Assembly (NCBI GenBank): GCA_014529385.2 | Contig: CM043964.1 | Coordinates: 130,354,920 to 130,418,919, forward strand | DNA length: 64,000 nucleotides | Direction of reading: 5' to 3' | Source: Adiantum capillus-veneris | Lineage: Eukaryota > Streptophyta > Polypodiopsida > Polypodiales > Pteridaceae | Shown: positions 31,185-41,236 of the stretch, piece by piece | Layout: each line of letters begins with the position of its first letter | Numbering within the stretch: the first letter of the stretch is position 1 | Notes under the pieces: model-generated | What the model was told of the DNA's origin: nothing | What the model saw: only the letters and a program-made list of their open reading frames with translations | The model's database searches: none | Translations under genes and position numbers: made by a program

Positions 31185-32792
31185 TATACAGGTATACAGG
31201 AGTTACAAAGCAGCTACAAGCGCCAAAAACAAAGAAAAACAAAAATTATATTACAAGGGCAGTGTCTTACATGATTTTGCAATTTTTATGTTTGATTGCG
31301 GATATTGATAATATTTATGCCCTTATATACCTTGTTTTGCAACAAGAAGAGATCAAATGATGAATTTGGGTCTCTAGACGTGTAAATATCACTAAATAAG
31401 AGTGTTTTTGGAGCAAAAAGCAAAAAAAGTGGTAATCCAAGTCCAGAAATCACAAATAAGTGTATATTCATATACACAGGGTTACCAGCTATTTATCGTG
31501 TATGTTTGGAAATTTTTGGCTTCAATTTGCTATTTTCCTTTATTTTTTATGATTTTCTTAATAAAAGTAAAAGAAAAATAAAAAAGCAGGTGAAATGAGA
31601 TCGGAAAAAAGAAAAGAATAGACGGTGATGGTCCTAATGACAAGGGCAACCCATGGTAAAAATTGGGTATAATTCTGAAAAAGTTGCGGAAAGCCCGAAA
31701 TGACAGAATTTTGGCAAAGTGGACAGATTTCTCAGAAATAGGTCAAACGGAGTCCAAATTGAGAAATTTCAAATCCTAAAGTGCATTTCACGACGAGATA
31801 GGAGTACATGTCAAATTTGGTAACAAGTGATCCGGGAAGCCCGAAGTTAAGTACTTTTCACATCACTTTCAAGCTCATTTCCACTATTACCTTCTTGGAG
31901 AGAGCAAAGAGCACACAGGAGCATCCGACCTTCTACCGCCTTCTACGACTGCTACGAGAGCTCAGAGGACACCAGACATGAGAGGTAGACTCATTGCCAT
32001 AAGCTTTTGATGCTTATCGTTAACTTTTGTCGGGAAAACTGACCAAAACCAAGAAACAAGAGCAGACGGGGAATGGGGAAGAACGCTAGGTAGGGGCACA
32101 ACCGCCTAACCAAACCTTGCAAGAACTTAGAGGTGGGTTACCCTAACATAGAAGATGGGTTTCTAACACTCAAAGCTCGAGAAAGAACGACTTGAAAAAC
32201 CCTAGGTCAACAGAGCCTGCAAGAGGCAAACAGGAAAAAGTTGTCGAAACGACACAAAACTTCTCAGGAAGCTTAACAACATCGAGGGCAATGCAACCAT
32301 GGAGTATCTCCGGGTTTGGATCACCAAAAGTAGGTCGGAACAACCGATTCGGCTGCGGACACACAAAGCGTCATTTTGGCATAACGGCTAAAATTGACGA
32401 CCAAATGACATGAAACTTCACAAGCAGCTTCAAATATACATGGATGACTTATGTTTGCAAGCAAAAACCCAAAAGAAAGCTGATTCACTTACCGATGGTG
32501 AAAAAGACGCTTTCGGGCAACCAAATGGAGAAAGATGGAGAACGGGGAGCCAAAGTCAAGTTCAACCAAATAGGTGGCTTCACAACATATCCAATGAGCT
32601 GGAAATGCAACTCTCGAGAAGAAAAGTTGAAGAAATTCAACTCCAAGGCAAAAAGACGACTTCGGAGACTGAAATGCCTATAAGGGGGCTTTTTAGCTAA
32701 ACTGATGACTTTTTAAGTTGAAAACTAGTTATCAGGGCTTAGGGCACTAGCACAAAGCATTCTTTGCACAAAAAGACCAACATTTCAAGAAA
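31185..32792 (+). other. noncoding 3' spacer of element A
   Basis: AT-rich at first, then mixed. It contains one weak basic reading frame, listed separately, and otherwise nothing I recognise. A YMDDL string near 32440 is discussed under rejected items. Confidence 0.55.
32192..32683 (+). pseudogene. weak basic reading frame
   Basis: Two open pieces in one frame (73 and 79 codons) separated by a single TGA at 32411. Composition is basic, with KRHFGITAK and a KKFNSKAKRRLRRLK end. No domain recognised. It might be the remnant of a small RNA-binding ORF of element A, or chance. Confidence 0.25.
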
Positions 32793-33801
32793 AGACATCA
32801 TACGCGTATGATGTCTCACAACATGATTTTCACATCCATTTCAACATTTGAGTGCATAGCCCCATTCCACATGTTAATCACATCCTATGAACCAAGTATC
32901 ATGAGAATTGGAGTTAGAAAACCCAAGGAAACCAAAAAGACGCAAAGTAGGCCATAAAATTGATTTTTGGTCCTAATTTTGTCAAAATAACTCCAAACTC
33001 ATTGAAACTTTGTAGGATTGTTGATTAACACATCTATAAGCTATCTGGAACCAAAAAGCACCATTTTGACACAAAAGACATCATACGCATATGATGTCTA
33101 TTTGCACTTACAGAGCCAAAACTGCTCATTTGTCATCATACATCCATTATATATATCTAATACATGCTACATATGAAGTTTGGAACCATTTGGTCAAGTA
33201 GATCACCCCATTAGCCCAATTGAGGGAAAATCCTTCATCCAAAACCTATTTTAGCCCAAATTCAACATACTCAAGTCCAAACCAAGATTTGAGTAGGGAA
33301 AATCCTTCACTAGTACATGGGGAGTCCACAGAACCAATCCCATGAAAAATTGATGAAAAAGACATCATACGCGTATGATGTCTCCAGAGCCATTTTTAGC
33401 CCAAAATCTATCCAAAATTCATAAATCCACTGAATAAGCCTATCTAAAGCCATATCCAAGCTTATAGAGAAATTGGGTCCAAAAATACACTAAAAGACAT
33501 CATACGCGTATGATGTCTCACTATGTGATTTTGGCACCTCAAGGCTTCAACCACCAAACAGAAGTGATCTACATGCCATTTGAAAGTGAACCACCAAGTT
33601 TTATCCAATTTGGATCATAAAATCCAATTCCCTTTCAAAATTTTGCCAAGAGCCGGAACTGGACTAAATTGGCCAAAACTTGACCAAATGGTATCACAAC
33701 TCAAATCCAAGCATATGATAATCATGTATACACTATCAGCTACAAGCACAACCAATATGAAGTCATTTTGACACAAAAGACATCATACGCGTATGATGTC
33801 T
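32793..33801 (+). repeat. 3' palindrome cluster, five copies
   Basis: Five copies of the same 24-bp palindrome, starting at 32793, 33076, 33360, 33495 and 33778. Four are perfect; the second has ACGCAT in the centre. Spacings are 283, 284, 135 and 283, nearly the same pattern as the 5' cluster. The bases just left of 33360 (attgatgaaaaag) are the same as those left of 21130, so the clusters share more than the palindrome. The ORF at 33969 begins 168 bases after the last copy. Confidence 0.95.
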
Positions 33802-33968
33802 CCATCATGATTTTGAGCCCAGTTTGCATATTTTTTTCACCTACCCTGCATCCTTAGACCCTGAATAGCTCATGTTTCAATTTTCAAGTCATTTGAATAG
33901 TTAAAAGCTTCATTTCGGCTTTCAGTACTAAAAAGACGCTAACTTCTGAACTTGGAGTTACAGGATCC

Positions 33969-35282
33969 ATGGATTCCGCCAAGTCATCAGCAACAAAAAG
34001 AAAAAGACCGACAATCAAAGATGCTCTTGCAGAAGCAGAACCCTTTGACATTCCAGCAGAAACCCTCAAGCCAACCAAAACTTGGGTGGAGGAAGCAGTA
34101 CTGGAGAAAGAGGGAATAAAGATCTACCAGGGGACTTTCAGAGATCCTCAAGGGCAAGCGGTGGATATACCGATGATCCCACAAGAATTGGTGGATTATA
34201 GCAGGTCAGAGAACATCAGCAGGTACCTGGAAAGGGCAGACTTGCACAGATTCTTCACCTCGAGACCATCAGGTGTAGATACAAGAAGAGTGTATGAGTT
34301 GGCAACCTCCATTCAGAAGGATGGGAAAGCCACATTGACAGCAATAGATGGAGAGAAAGTAGAGGTACAGATCACTCCACAGCTCATTGAAGATGCATTG
34401 AAGCTGCACAAAAAAGGGAGCCCTGTCAGGGAAAGAAGGGAGGCTATAGAGGTTTATGGGTCCAAGAAACAAAATGCAACTTATGGAGATATGGCAGACC
34501 AAAGAGCGGCAACCCTTTGCCGACTGTACAACCAATTTCTCCATATTTGCAGTAAAAGACCGCAAAAGTATACGACACCGCCCCATGCCATTGCAACTAC
34601 CATCACATGGGCATTGAAGAGCAATATGCCAAAAGAGGTGAATTACGCTCAACACATCCACGAGCAAGTAATTGCCATGCACAACGAGAAGCCAAAGTAT
34701 ATAGGAGGAGCTGAAGTTCTGACAAGAATAGCTTATGAAGCTATTGGAGCCAGAGATCAATGGCCAAAGGTTCCCTCCCAGAATGAGTGGCTTAGAGAAG
34801 CCGATGAGGAGGAAGAACAGCCTGAAGTATCCAAGAGGGCGTCCACAAGAGCACGCAGGAAACTAGAAATAGTTTCAGAAGCTGAAGAGAATGTGGATGA
34901 GCCGCTTATGAAGAAAGCAAAGAAGAAGGTTGCTCCCAAGCAAACCAAAAGTCAGAAAGCGGCAAGAATGGAAAGACTGGTGGAGCAGTTTAGAGCGGAA
35001 AGAGCTCTAAAGGGGGACTTTGAAGAAAAGTGGGTGCCAGACCCCACTAAAGTCGGAACTAGCTCATCCAGGCCACATGTTGATCAATATGATCAATATA
35101 TTAGAGCTTATGAGGAGTCAGAGGCTATACTGGAGCAGCAACCTGTCGAGCCATACACTGAAGAGGAAGTACAGCTTTTAAAAGCTGAGCTGAAAAAGGA
35201 CGACAAGGGGAAGAAGAAAGTAGATGAGTCTACTGAACCTCAAGAGAAAGACGGGCAAGCAAACAAAGGGAAGCCAAGATGA
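33969..35282 (+). CDS. 3' ORF 1 of element A, unknown function, Athila-like position
   Basis: 437 codons from ATG in a strong context (tccATGG). The first 290 residues look folded: a basic start (KRKR), PFDIPAETLKP, RPSGVDTRRVYELATSI, then VEVQITPQLIEDALKL and TPPHAIATTITWALKSN. The order suggests the 'putative plant transposon protein' domain found in 3' ORFs of Athila-type elements, but I am not certain. The last 150 residues are highly charged, with KKAKKKVAPKQTKSQKAAR and long Glu/Lys stretches. I see no signal peptide or transmembrane helix, so it is not an obvious envelope protein. Its TGA overlaps the ATG of the next ORF (ATGA), suggesting coupled translation. A palindrome cluster lies just upstream. 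Confidence 0.7.
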   Translation: MDSAKSSATKRKRPTIKDALAEAEPFDIPAETLKPTKTWVEEAVLEKEGIKIYQGTFRDPQGQAVDIPMIPQELVDYSRSENISRYLERADLHRFFTSRPSGVDTRRVYELATSIQKDGKATLTAIDGEKVEVQITPQLIEDALKLHKKGSPVRERREAIEVYGSKKQNATYGDMADQRAATLCRLYNQFLHICSKRPQKYTTPPHAIATTITWALKSNMPKEVNYAQHIHEQVIAMHNEKPKYIGGAEVLTRIAYEAIGARDQWPKVPSQNEWLREADEEEEQPEVSKRASTRARRKLEIVSEAEENVDEPLMKKAKKKVAPKQTKSQKAARMERLVEQFRAERALKGDFEEKWVPDPTKVGTSSSRPHVDQYDQYIRAYEESEAILEQQPVEPYTEEEVQLLKAELKKDDKGKKKVDESTEPQEKDGQANKGKPR

Positions 35283-36460
35283 CTGAGGACAATCAGCCCT
35301 CCTTTACTGATGTACCAAGCCCGAAGAAGACGGAAATCATTGTGGAAGAGACCACAGTAGAGATGGACACGGCTGGTATGGAAAAGCCGGAGGCCGGGAC
35401 CAAGGAAAAGGAGATAGATCCAATTCAGCAAAAGAAAAACGATTATGAGGATCTGGTAGCGATAGGGTACACTGAAGAAGAGGCCCTTGAGGCGGTCTAT
35501 GGGATCCACCTACAAAAACAAGATGATCGGAGAGCGACAGAGGAAAAAATAAAGAGTACAAAAGAGAGTGAAGAGAAACTGGACGAGCAGAACGTACTAG
35601 AAGAGCCGAAGCCAGTGGAGGTGGTGTCAGAAAAAGCTTTAGAGCTGACAGATGAAGATGAAAAAGACATGCACATGGTGCATGAACTGCTCAACAAGAT
35701 CAAAGAAAGATCCAAGGCAAAGGAAGTGGAGATTGAGACAGCCAAACAAAGGGAAGCCGAGTTGCAGAGGAAATTAGAGGATGCTATGACTGAATCTAAA
35801 AGTCATAAAGCATCACTCTATGATGCGGAAAACGAGAGAGACGGCTTGATACTCCAGCTAGCCGAGGCTTCAAGAGAAGTAACAAGTGCACAGGAAGCAA
35901 GGGAGCGGATGGAAGACGACTTGGAGGCGGCTAAAGATGAGCTCATTGAGCTAAGGGAAAGAGTCAAGCTCCAAGAAAGAACAATCACTAGACTCAGGAC
36001 TACCCCTAGAGCTAGCAGAGCAGGAACCGAACAAGAGGGAGCTCTTGTACCAGCTCTGGAAGACCAGGTCCGAAGCTTACAAAGAGAGCTAAGATTAGAG
36101 CAAGTGCAAAGGTTGCATATTGCGGAGGGATCATTGGCAGCAGAGGAGAGGCTCACTTTAGAAAATCAAACACTAAGAACAGAGAATGAGACCCTCCGCA
36201 AACAGCTCCAAGATCTACAAGAGCAACAAAGAAGAGAGACAGAGACACCAAAAGAAGAATCAGGTGGAGCAGCCATAGAGCTACCAGAAACTGGAGAGGC
36301 AACCACAATTGAAGATCCAGCCCCAGTTCACGAGGTGGCCTCGACTTCAGGAATCTCTGAAGAAGAAGAACAAAGGCTCCATGACCAAATAGCAAAAGTC
36401 AACAGAGGAGAGTGCCAAGGCGGAAATGGAATGGGAGAGGAGACTCCTAATCTCCATTAG
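35279..36460 (+). CDS. 3' ORF 2 of element A, coiled-coil protein
   Basis: 393 codons from an ATG that shares bases with the stop of the ORF before. Residues 1-110 are acidic. A short YEDLVAIGYTEEEALEAVYG near 60 has a UBA-like look (a helical ubiquitin-binding fold), which is only a guess. From about 125 to 345 nearly every seventh and fourth position is Leu, Ile or Ala among Glu, Lys and Arg, so a long coiled coil is very likely. No membrane segment. The frame closes with TAG, but the same frame contains more coding-like sequence after three stops, so the protein was once longer. I know of no exact counterpart. Confidence 0.7.
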   Translation: MTEDNQPSFTDVPSPKKTEIIVEETTVEMDTAGMEKPEAGTKEKEIDPIQQKKNDYEDLVAIGYTEEEALEAVYGIHLQKQDDRRATEEKIKSTKESEEKLDEQNVLEEPKPVEVVSEKALELTDEDEKDMHMVHELLNKIKERSKAKEVEIETAKQREAELQRKLEDAMTESKSHKASLYDAENERDGLILQLAEASREVTSAQEARERMEDDLEAAKDELIELRERVKLQERTITRLRTTPRASRAGTEQEGALVPALEDQVRSLQRELRLEQVQRLHIAEGSLAAEERLTLENQTLRTENETLRKQLQDLQEQQRRETETPKEESGGAAIELPETGEATTIEDPAPVHEVASTSGISEEEEQRLHDQIAKVNRGECQGGNGMGEETPNLH

Positions 36461-37243
36461 ACTTCAGGGATTAGACACAAAAGTGCTCCATGAAGAGTGG
36501 ATGCAACCCAGCCTGCCTTTCCCTTTGATGAAGTTTGAAGTGATAAAAACAAAAAAGAGAATAGAGAGGAGCAGTATGTCGCTCTTTACGAAGGCGACAT
36601 CACAAAAGAGGAACAATCAAAGAAGATTGTAGATTCGCAGCCTAGATGGAGGAAAGGTTGGCTGAACAAATACCCAGCCTACCTCATCTACTTGGTAGAG
36701 GCACCAAAGGAGATTCGGGAGGATGCAACCTTCTGCCCGGTGCCAAGAGTCAGAAGCTGGAAAGAGCATGGCAGGATTGCAGAAAAGAAGCCAAATTGGC
36801 TTAATTACCCCAGGATGCCAGGACCAAAGGCAAGAGAGAGAATAGGTAAAGCCTACATGGTGAAAACCCTAACGGGCACCATCAAGCTCTTTACTGGCTC
36901 TCCTGACCTTTCGTGTCAGATGCTCAAGAAAATTTGCAGGACTCTCTTAGCTTGCATTGAAGTGTTCGCGCCAGATAAAGCCACGACCTCGAGTCTACTA
37001 TCGACGGCCGACACAGTGACTGATATGATGTATGATCTTTCATTGCAGCCTTCTCCAAAAGTGTTGCACCTCCTATACCAGAGGATTATGTTTTTGCCTA
37101 GCTTCCACATGCAAACATTCGAAGAAGCTTTCTACACTGGCTTTTTCACCCACGAAAGCAAAATATTCGGCCCAACCTTGACCATCGGCAACCTACGATA
37201 CGAATCACATTTGCAGATGCTCAAGATGACAGAACTTTATTGA
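36461..37243 (+). pseudogene. displaced C-terminal part of 3' ORF 2
   Basis: Three stops (TAG at 36458, TGA near 36491 and near 36530) and a piece in another frame (36426-36632) break this part. After them the original frame is open for about 235 codons and ends at TGA 37241. It has a globular composition with WRKGWLNKYPAYLIYL, LTGTIKLFTGSPDL and LHLLYQRIMFLPSFHM. No family recognised. It ends 37 bases before the polypurine tract. Confidence 0.6.
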
Positions 37244-37280
37244 CCAAGCATAAAAGTCATGTCAGGGACGACATGAACGC

Positions 37281-37292
37281 GGAGGGGGGGAG
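37281..37292 (+). other. polypurine tract of element A
   Basis: GGAGGGGGGGAG directly before the TGTTGAG start of the 3' LTR; it primes plus-strand DNA synthesis. Confidence 0.93.
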
Positions 37293-38241
37293 TGTTGAGC
37301 CAGCAGAGGATCACACCCACATTTTTGCTCACACTCATCATTTTTTTAACCATTGATTGTAATAAATGTCTTTCCGACATTGATTTTGAATTGAGCCATT
37401 CATTAAGTAACGGGACTCCATTGAGTTTCCAGCTTGTAATCCCGAAGTAATTTCACTTGCTGATGTAATTAGTTAGAGATGTTCTCACCTCCAAGACTGA
37501 GGTATATAAGCCAAAGTTTTGTAACCTAAAGGAGATTCAGTTTATTAATCAAAGTGAGTTTTTGAGCACCGTGACTGTGTCTGAGAGAGAGAGTGAGAGA
37601 GAGAGAGAGAGAGAGTCTTATCCACTTGCTACGCGAGCTACGGAGCCGCCATTGGAGAAGCGACACCGCCATTGTATTAGCAACGGCGAGAGCTATGCAC
37701 AGATACCAAGAGTGCGCGCTATCAGCTTCTATGTGTGGTAAGTTCCTACGAGCTTCGGTGTGAGTTTTCTTTCAACTCGTGTGTCGGAATGGAGCGTGCA
37801 GCATATCTATAGAACCACAACGAGTAGAGCTACGCATTAGTACCATCGGAGTCAAGTTTTGGTCACCTGTATTTTTCGGCCTGTCTTCATACGCGTTTAC
37901 CGCACGGAGTGATTATAGGTTGATTTTGCAGTTCAAGTCTTTAAGGTGTTGTTCTTACCTAGTGTATAGACTTCCCCTTGAGTTTGAGATCGATTCAATG
38001 ATTCTAGATCTTGTTTCGTATAGCATTCGTTCGTAGTAAGGATTTCCGTCACTTGCGTATTTTAGAACTTAGATTTGATTTCCTTAGTAGTGATTGTCAT
38101 TAGAAGATCGAGTAGGTGATTTGACACCCACCTAGTTGTTTCCATGCGCCTGCGGGTCAAGCTCCGTCCTCGTCTGACAAATTCTGTTGTTGGTTGAGTT
38201 CTCGCTATTTAGCTTCCGCTAGCGGCGTAACCGCCTTAACA
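37293..38241 (+). repeat. 3' LTR of element A
   Basis: Same ends as the 5' copy. Ten bases longer, mainly because of a longer GA run near 37585-37616. It has the same TATA box at 37503. Confidence 0.95.
37503..37510 (+). promoter_or_regulatory. TATA box of the element A 3' LTR
   Basis: TATATAAG at the same LTR position as the 5' copy. It could drive transcription outward into element B and the CACTA element. Confidence 0.55.
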
Positions 38242-38246
38242 CATGA
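38242..38246. repeat. target-site duplication catga (right), element A
   Basis: Second copy of the 5-bp target, directly after the LTR end. Confidence 0.92.
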
Positions 38247-38672
38247 CAACATACTAATAGATTAGGAGCTTTTTTATAGCCCGTAGACATGATAGGCGTG
38301 AATGATTTATTAAGATTGGTCACATAGTTTTTAGGCTAGTAGGTTTATGAACTTGCATTAGCCGAGGGTCATAATTGATTGCTTGTGTTTCATACATAAA
38401 ACTGAAATTTCAAGTGGTTTAATCTTCATGATAGTTTACGTGTCTTTTTTGCTTTATGTTGTTTAGTTTTTGACTATGATTCACCCATCTTTTAGAAACA
38501 AAAAATTCACTTTACATAATTGTTCAGTGTACTTCATAATTTATTCATTCTTGTTGGCCTTTGATCTCATTACTTGTTCTTATGTTTTGTAGCTTAACAT
38601 TCTTCCATGGACTTGATTTTTACCATGTCTCCGTGTTTTGCTTTACCCGCACACAAGGACGTGAACCAAATT
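38247..38672 (+). other. 3' internal remainder of element B
   Basis: AT-rich noncoding sequence between the element A insertion and the polypurine tract of B. No ORF of interest. Confidence 0.6.
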
Positions 38673-38685
38673 AAGAAGGGGGGAA
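38673..38685 (+). other. polypurine tract of element B
   Basis: AAGAAGGGGGGAA directly before the TGTTAGCAG start of the right LTR of B. Confidence 0.9.
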
Positions 38686-39506
38686 TGTTAGCAGCGGCTA
38701 ACACATGCTACACCGGTTATGCATCAAGCGGGAGATATGCTATGGTTGTGCATAATATTTTCAACTCACTTTGTATAAGTCTTGGGCTCATTGGGAGTTC
38801 CAAAGTTGTATATGCTAGCTAGAGGGTTCAAACTTAAACTTATAGTAGAAGGGATTGTGGTGAAAGCCTTTATAAGGAAGCCTTTATGCAAGGAGGCTTC
38901 ATTCTTGAGTATCCACTCTTGAGAATCCACTTTTGAGAGCTCTCTCTCTCTTGAGTGTTCACCCTATGGATGGCCTAGCCTTGAGCTTAATGCCCATGCT
39001 TAAGAGGCTAGTGCTAATCCATTGTAATTAGAGAACCATTTTTAATCTAATCTCTACTTTCTCATTAGTCTACTTCTTATCTATTCCATTATGTCATGAA
39101 ATAGTTTCACATTTCTCATTATTCTACATTTGAGTTTGTGTGATGAGTTCTTGCTACTAACCACTCTTATCCTTCTATGAGCATTTGCTTTGCAATATTT
39201 AGCATCACTAATTAGGTTGATTAAGTTGGTTTCTAATCTTTTAATTAGTGTGTGTGCTCTATTGTTTGCTTGTCTGTGGATAGGTTTTATGAAACTCTAG
39301 CACCATTCACCTTGTGTGTGTAGCTATTGATGAAGTGCCGTGATTGCCATGTAGTGATTGGAGAGGCCAACACCAATGCAATTAGTGTGTGTTTATCATT
39401 AGTGTGCTTTGGGTTTCTAGTCTATGGTAAGTCGGACTTAATGTGTGTAGGTGATGCTTGATTAATGATGTGATTAGAGTTAGTGATTTAATGACTAACC
39501 TCTATT
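38686..39506 (+). repeat. 3' LTR of element B, first part
   Basis: Matches 4296-5120 with many substitutions and a few indels. It is cut at ...acctctatt by the CACTA element and continues at 47187. The two parts add up to 964 bases, against 963 in the 5' LTR. Confidence 0.92.
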
Positions 39507-39522
39507 CACTATGAAAACCTCC
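39507..39522 (+). repeat. left terminal inverted repeat of the CACTA element
   Basis: CACTATGAAAACCTCC. The inverted right end reads CACTATAAGAGAAGTT, so only the outer six bases agree fully, as is usual for short CACTA inverted repeats. TTTTACCGCG and TTATTACCGCG lie within 150 bases and resemble subterminal transposase sites. Confidence 0.8.
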
Positions 39523-40896
39523 AAGTGTTTACTGCGTTGTTTTACCGCGTTTTGTAGAGAGAAGGTGTAAATTCGATGAGAGAAACAAGAGAGAGGAGGG
39601 CGGGGTTTTTTTTTGTTTTAAAGTATCAGGACGACTTTATCCGCTGTTATTACCGCGCTCACTATCGTCGTTATATCCTTTGCCCAATTTTAGTACCTAA
39701 ACTTTCAAATTCTGGCCCCAATTCAAATTTTGGTGTTTCCCTCCTCTCAATAAAAATTAAAGAATATTGTATATAATTTTCAAATATAAAAAAGAAGAGA
39801 AAGAAAGAGAGAGAGAAAGAGAAAGAGGGGGGATAAGGAGACAGGGATTATAAGATTACACTTGGTTACAACTAAAATAATCATTGTCAATTGATTAACA
39901 TAATTGAGCATATTCTCAAATCTAAAGAGAGGAAGAGGAGAGAGAGAGAGGTGAATGGATTACACGACCAAAAAACTTCATAACTGCAAAATGTTTATGA
40001 ATCATCTTCCAAAAGATCTCTACATGAAGCATCATTCAATTCTAAGCCCATGGCTCCTAAATCAATAAAGAGAGAAATGGAATTGTCGTTTATGGATGCA
40101 TTGCCAGCTTCATCATCTTCGAGTTCGTCATCCTCCATCTCATCATCTTCATCATCATGACAATCATCCTCTCTAGGACTTGCTCCCACCGGACTTGATT
40201 CATCGACCTCCCTCTCCTCTGTTTCCACCTCATCTAAAGTCGGAGGTGGAAGAGGGTCGAAGATAGTCTCCACTTCATTAGTGGAAAAAATGGTTCTCCC
40301 CCGAGGTGTTACGGGAATTACGAACCAAAGTTTTGGTTGGTGGATTGCTGGGATATAGATAACCTATAAAATAGAAGCTCAAAGTGAGTAACATTGGTAT
40401 AACTAACGCTACAAGTAAATAAGAATAAAAAAGGTACATGTCACTCACCTACTCACAATTGGGGGGTAAAACTAAATTGTCATACCTCCCTGTGTGATGC
40501 ACACTAGAGTCCACCATGTAGAGGCCATTCTCATGTCATCTAAACACATTTGCAAACCACTTGCACTCAAAGATGAAGCTATGAAAGGTTCTAATATTAA
40601 CCTTTAGTATCCTTTCAATAGTTCCGTAGTACTTGGCTTCATCACCGTCTATGTCAAAGTTGCCCATGATGGCACAATCCATGGTGGTTCTACGCTCGTG
40701 AATGTGGCGCGTACAAAAGTGACGACCCTTTGACCACATAGAGTTAAAGGAAAGGCACTACAAAATAGAAAAATATATTAATTTATCAAATACATATTAA
40801 AAATAATTTCAAGAAATAGCGAGACAATATGGTTTAAGTATATGAGTACTCTACCTTTGGTACGCAGCCTCGTGCATACTCCCATTCTTTGTTGGT

Positions 40897-41236
40897 GATG
40901 TCTTCTCCGCGCGCTTTTGCCTCGGTCAGTCTCTCATGAATCCACTTTGCACTAATGAGATATGGGAAACATGCAAGGTGTCTAAGCACTGGGGGTGCCC
41001 TCCTTCCTCCATTTGCTTGTTTCTATGCTTCCCTCTCTTGCAAACGCCTGGCCTTTGCAAGAGAGGGATGTCTTCTCCGCGCGCTTTTGCCTCGGTCAGT
41101 CTCTCATGAATCCACTTTGCACTAATGAGATATGGGAAACATGCAAGGTGTCTAGGCACTGGGGGTGCCCTCCTTCCTCCATGTGCTTGTTTCTATGCTT
41201 CCCTCTTTTGCAAACGCCTGGCCTTTGCCATTGTCC
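40897..41236. repeat. 170-bp tandem duplication inside the transposase gene
   Basis: 40897-41066 and 41067-41236 are nearly identical: gatgtcttctccgcgcgc to the tgcaaacgcctggcctttgc end. 170 is not a multiple of three, so the second copy throws the reading frame. The near identity shows the duplication is recent. Confidence 0.93.

Larger units (their letters stand above)
19240..38241 (+). mobile_element. element A: giant Ty3/gypsy LTR retrotransposon, 19.0 kb, with two protease domains and palindrome arrays
   Basis: Complete ends: LTRs of 939 and 949 bases (TGTTGAGCC...CCTTAACA), a perfect 5-bp duplication (catga), a tRNA-Asp primer site and a polypurine tract. Domain order gag, PR, RT, RNase H, integrase defines Ty3/gypsy. 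There is no chromodomain after the integrase, and the tRNA-Asp primer and extra 3' ORFs point to the Athila/Tat side of the family. The interior of 17.1 kb is far longer than the usual 4-8 kb and resembles Ogre/Athila-size elements. Special points are the duplicated H2C2 module, the second retropepsin, the internal polypurine tract, the palindromes and the 3' ORFs. LTR divergence by eye is only about 1.5 percent, yet the frames are broken in several places. Confidence 0.95.

Noticed and set aside
32410-32700. YMDDL string, as in a reverse transcriptase active site, in a 96-codon frame
   Set aside because: About 22 of 23 bases match the real RT site at 27395, but no other RT motif lies on either side and the match stops at once. 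Probably chance or a tiny copied fragment.
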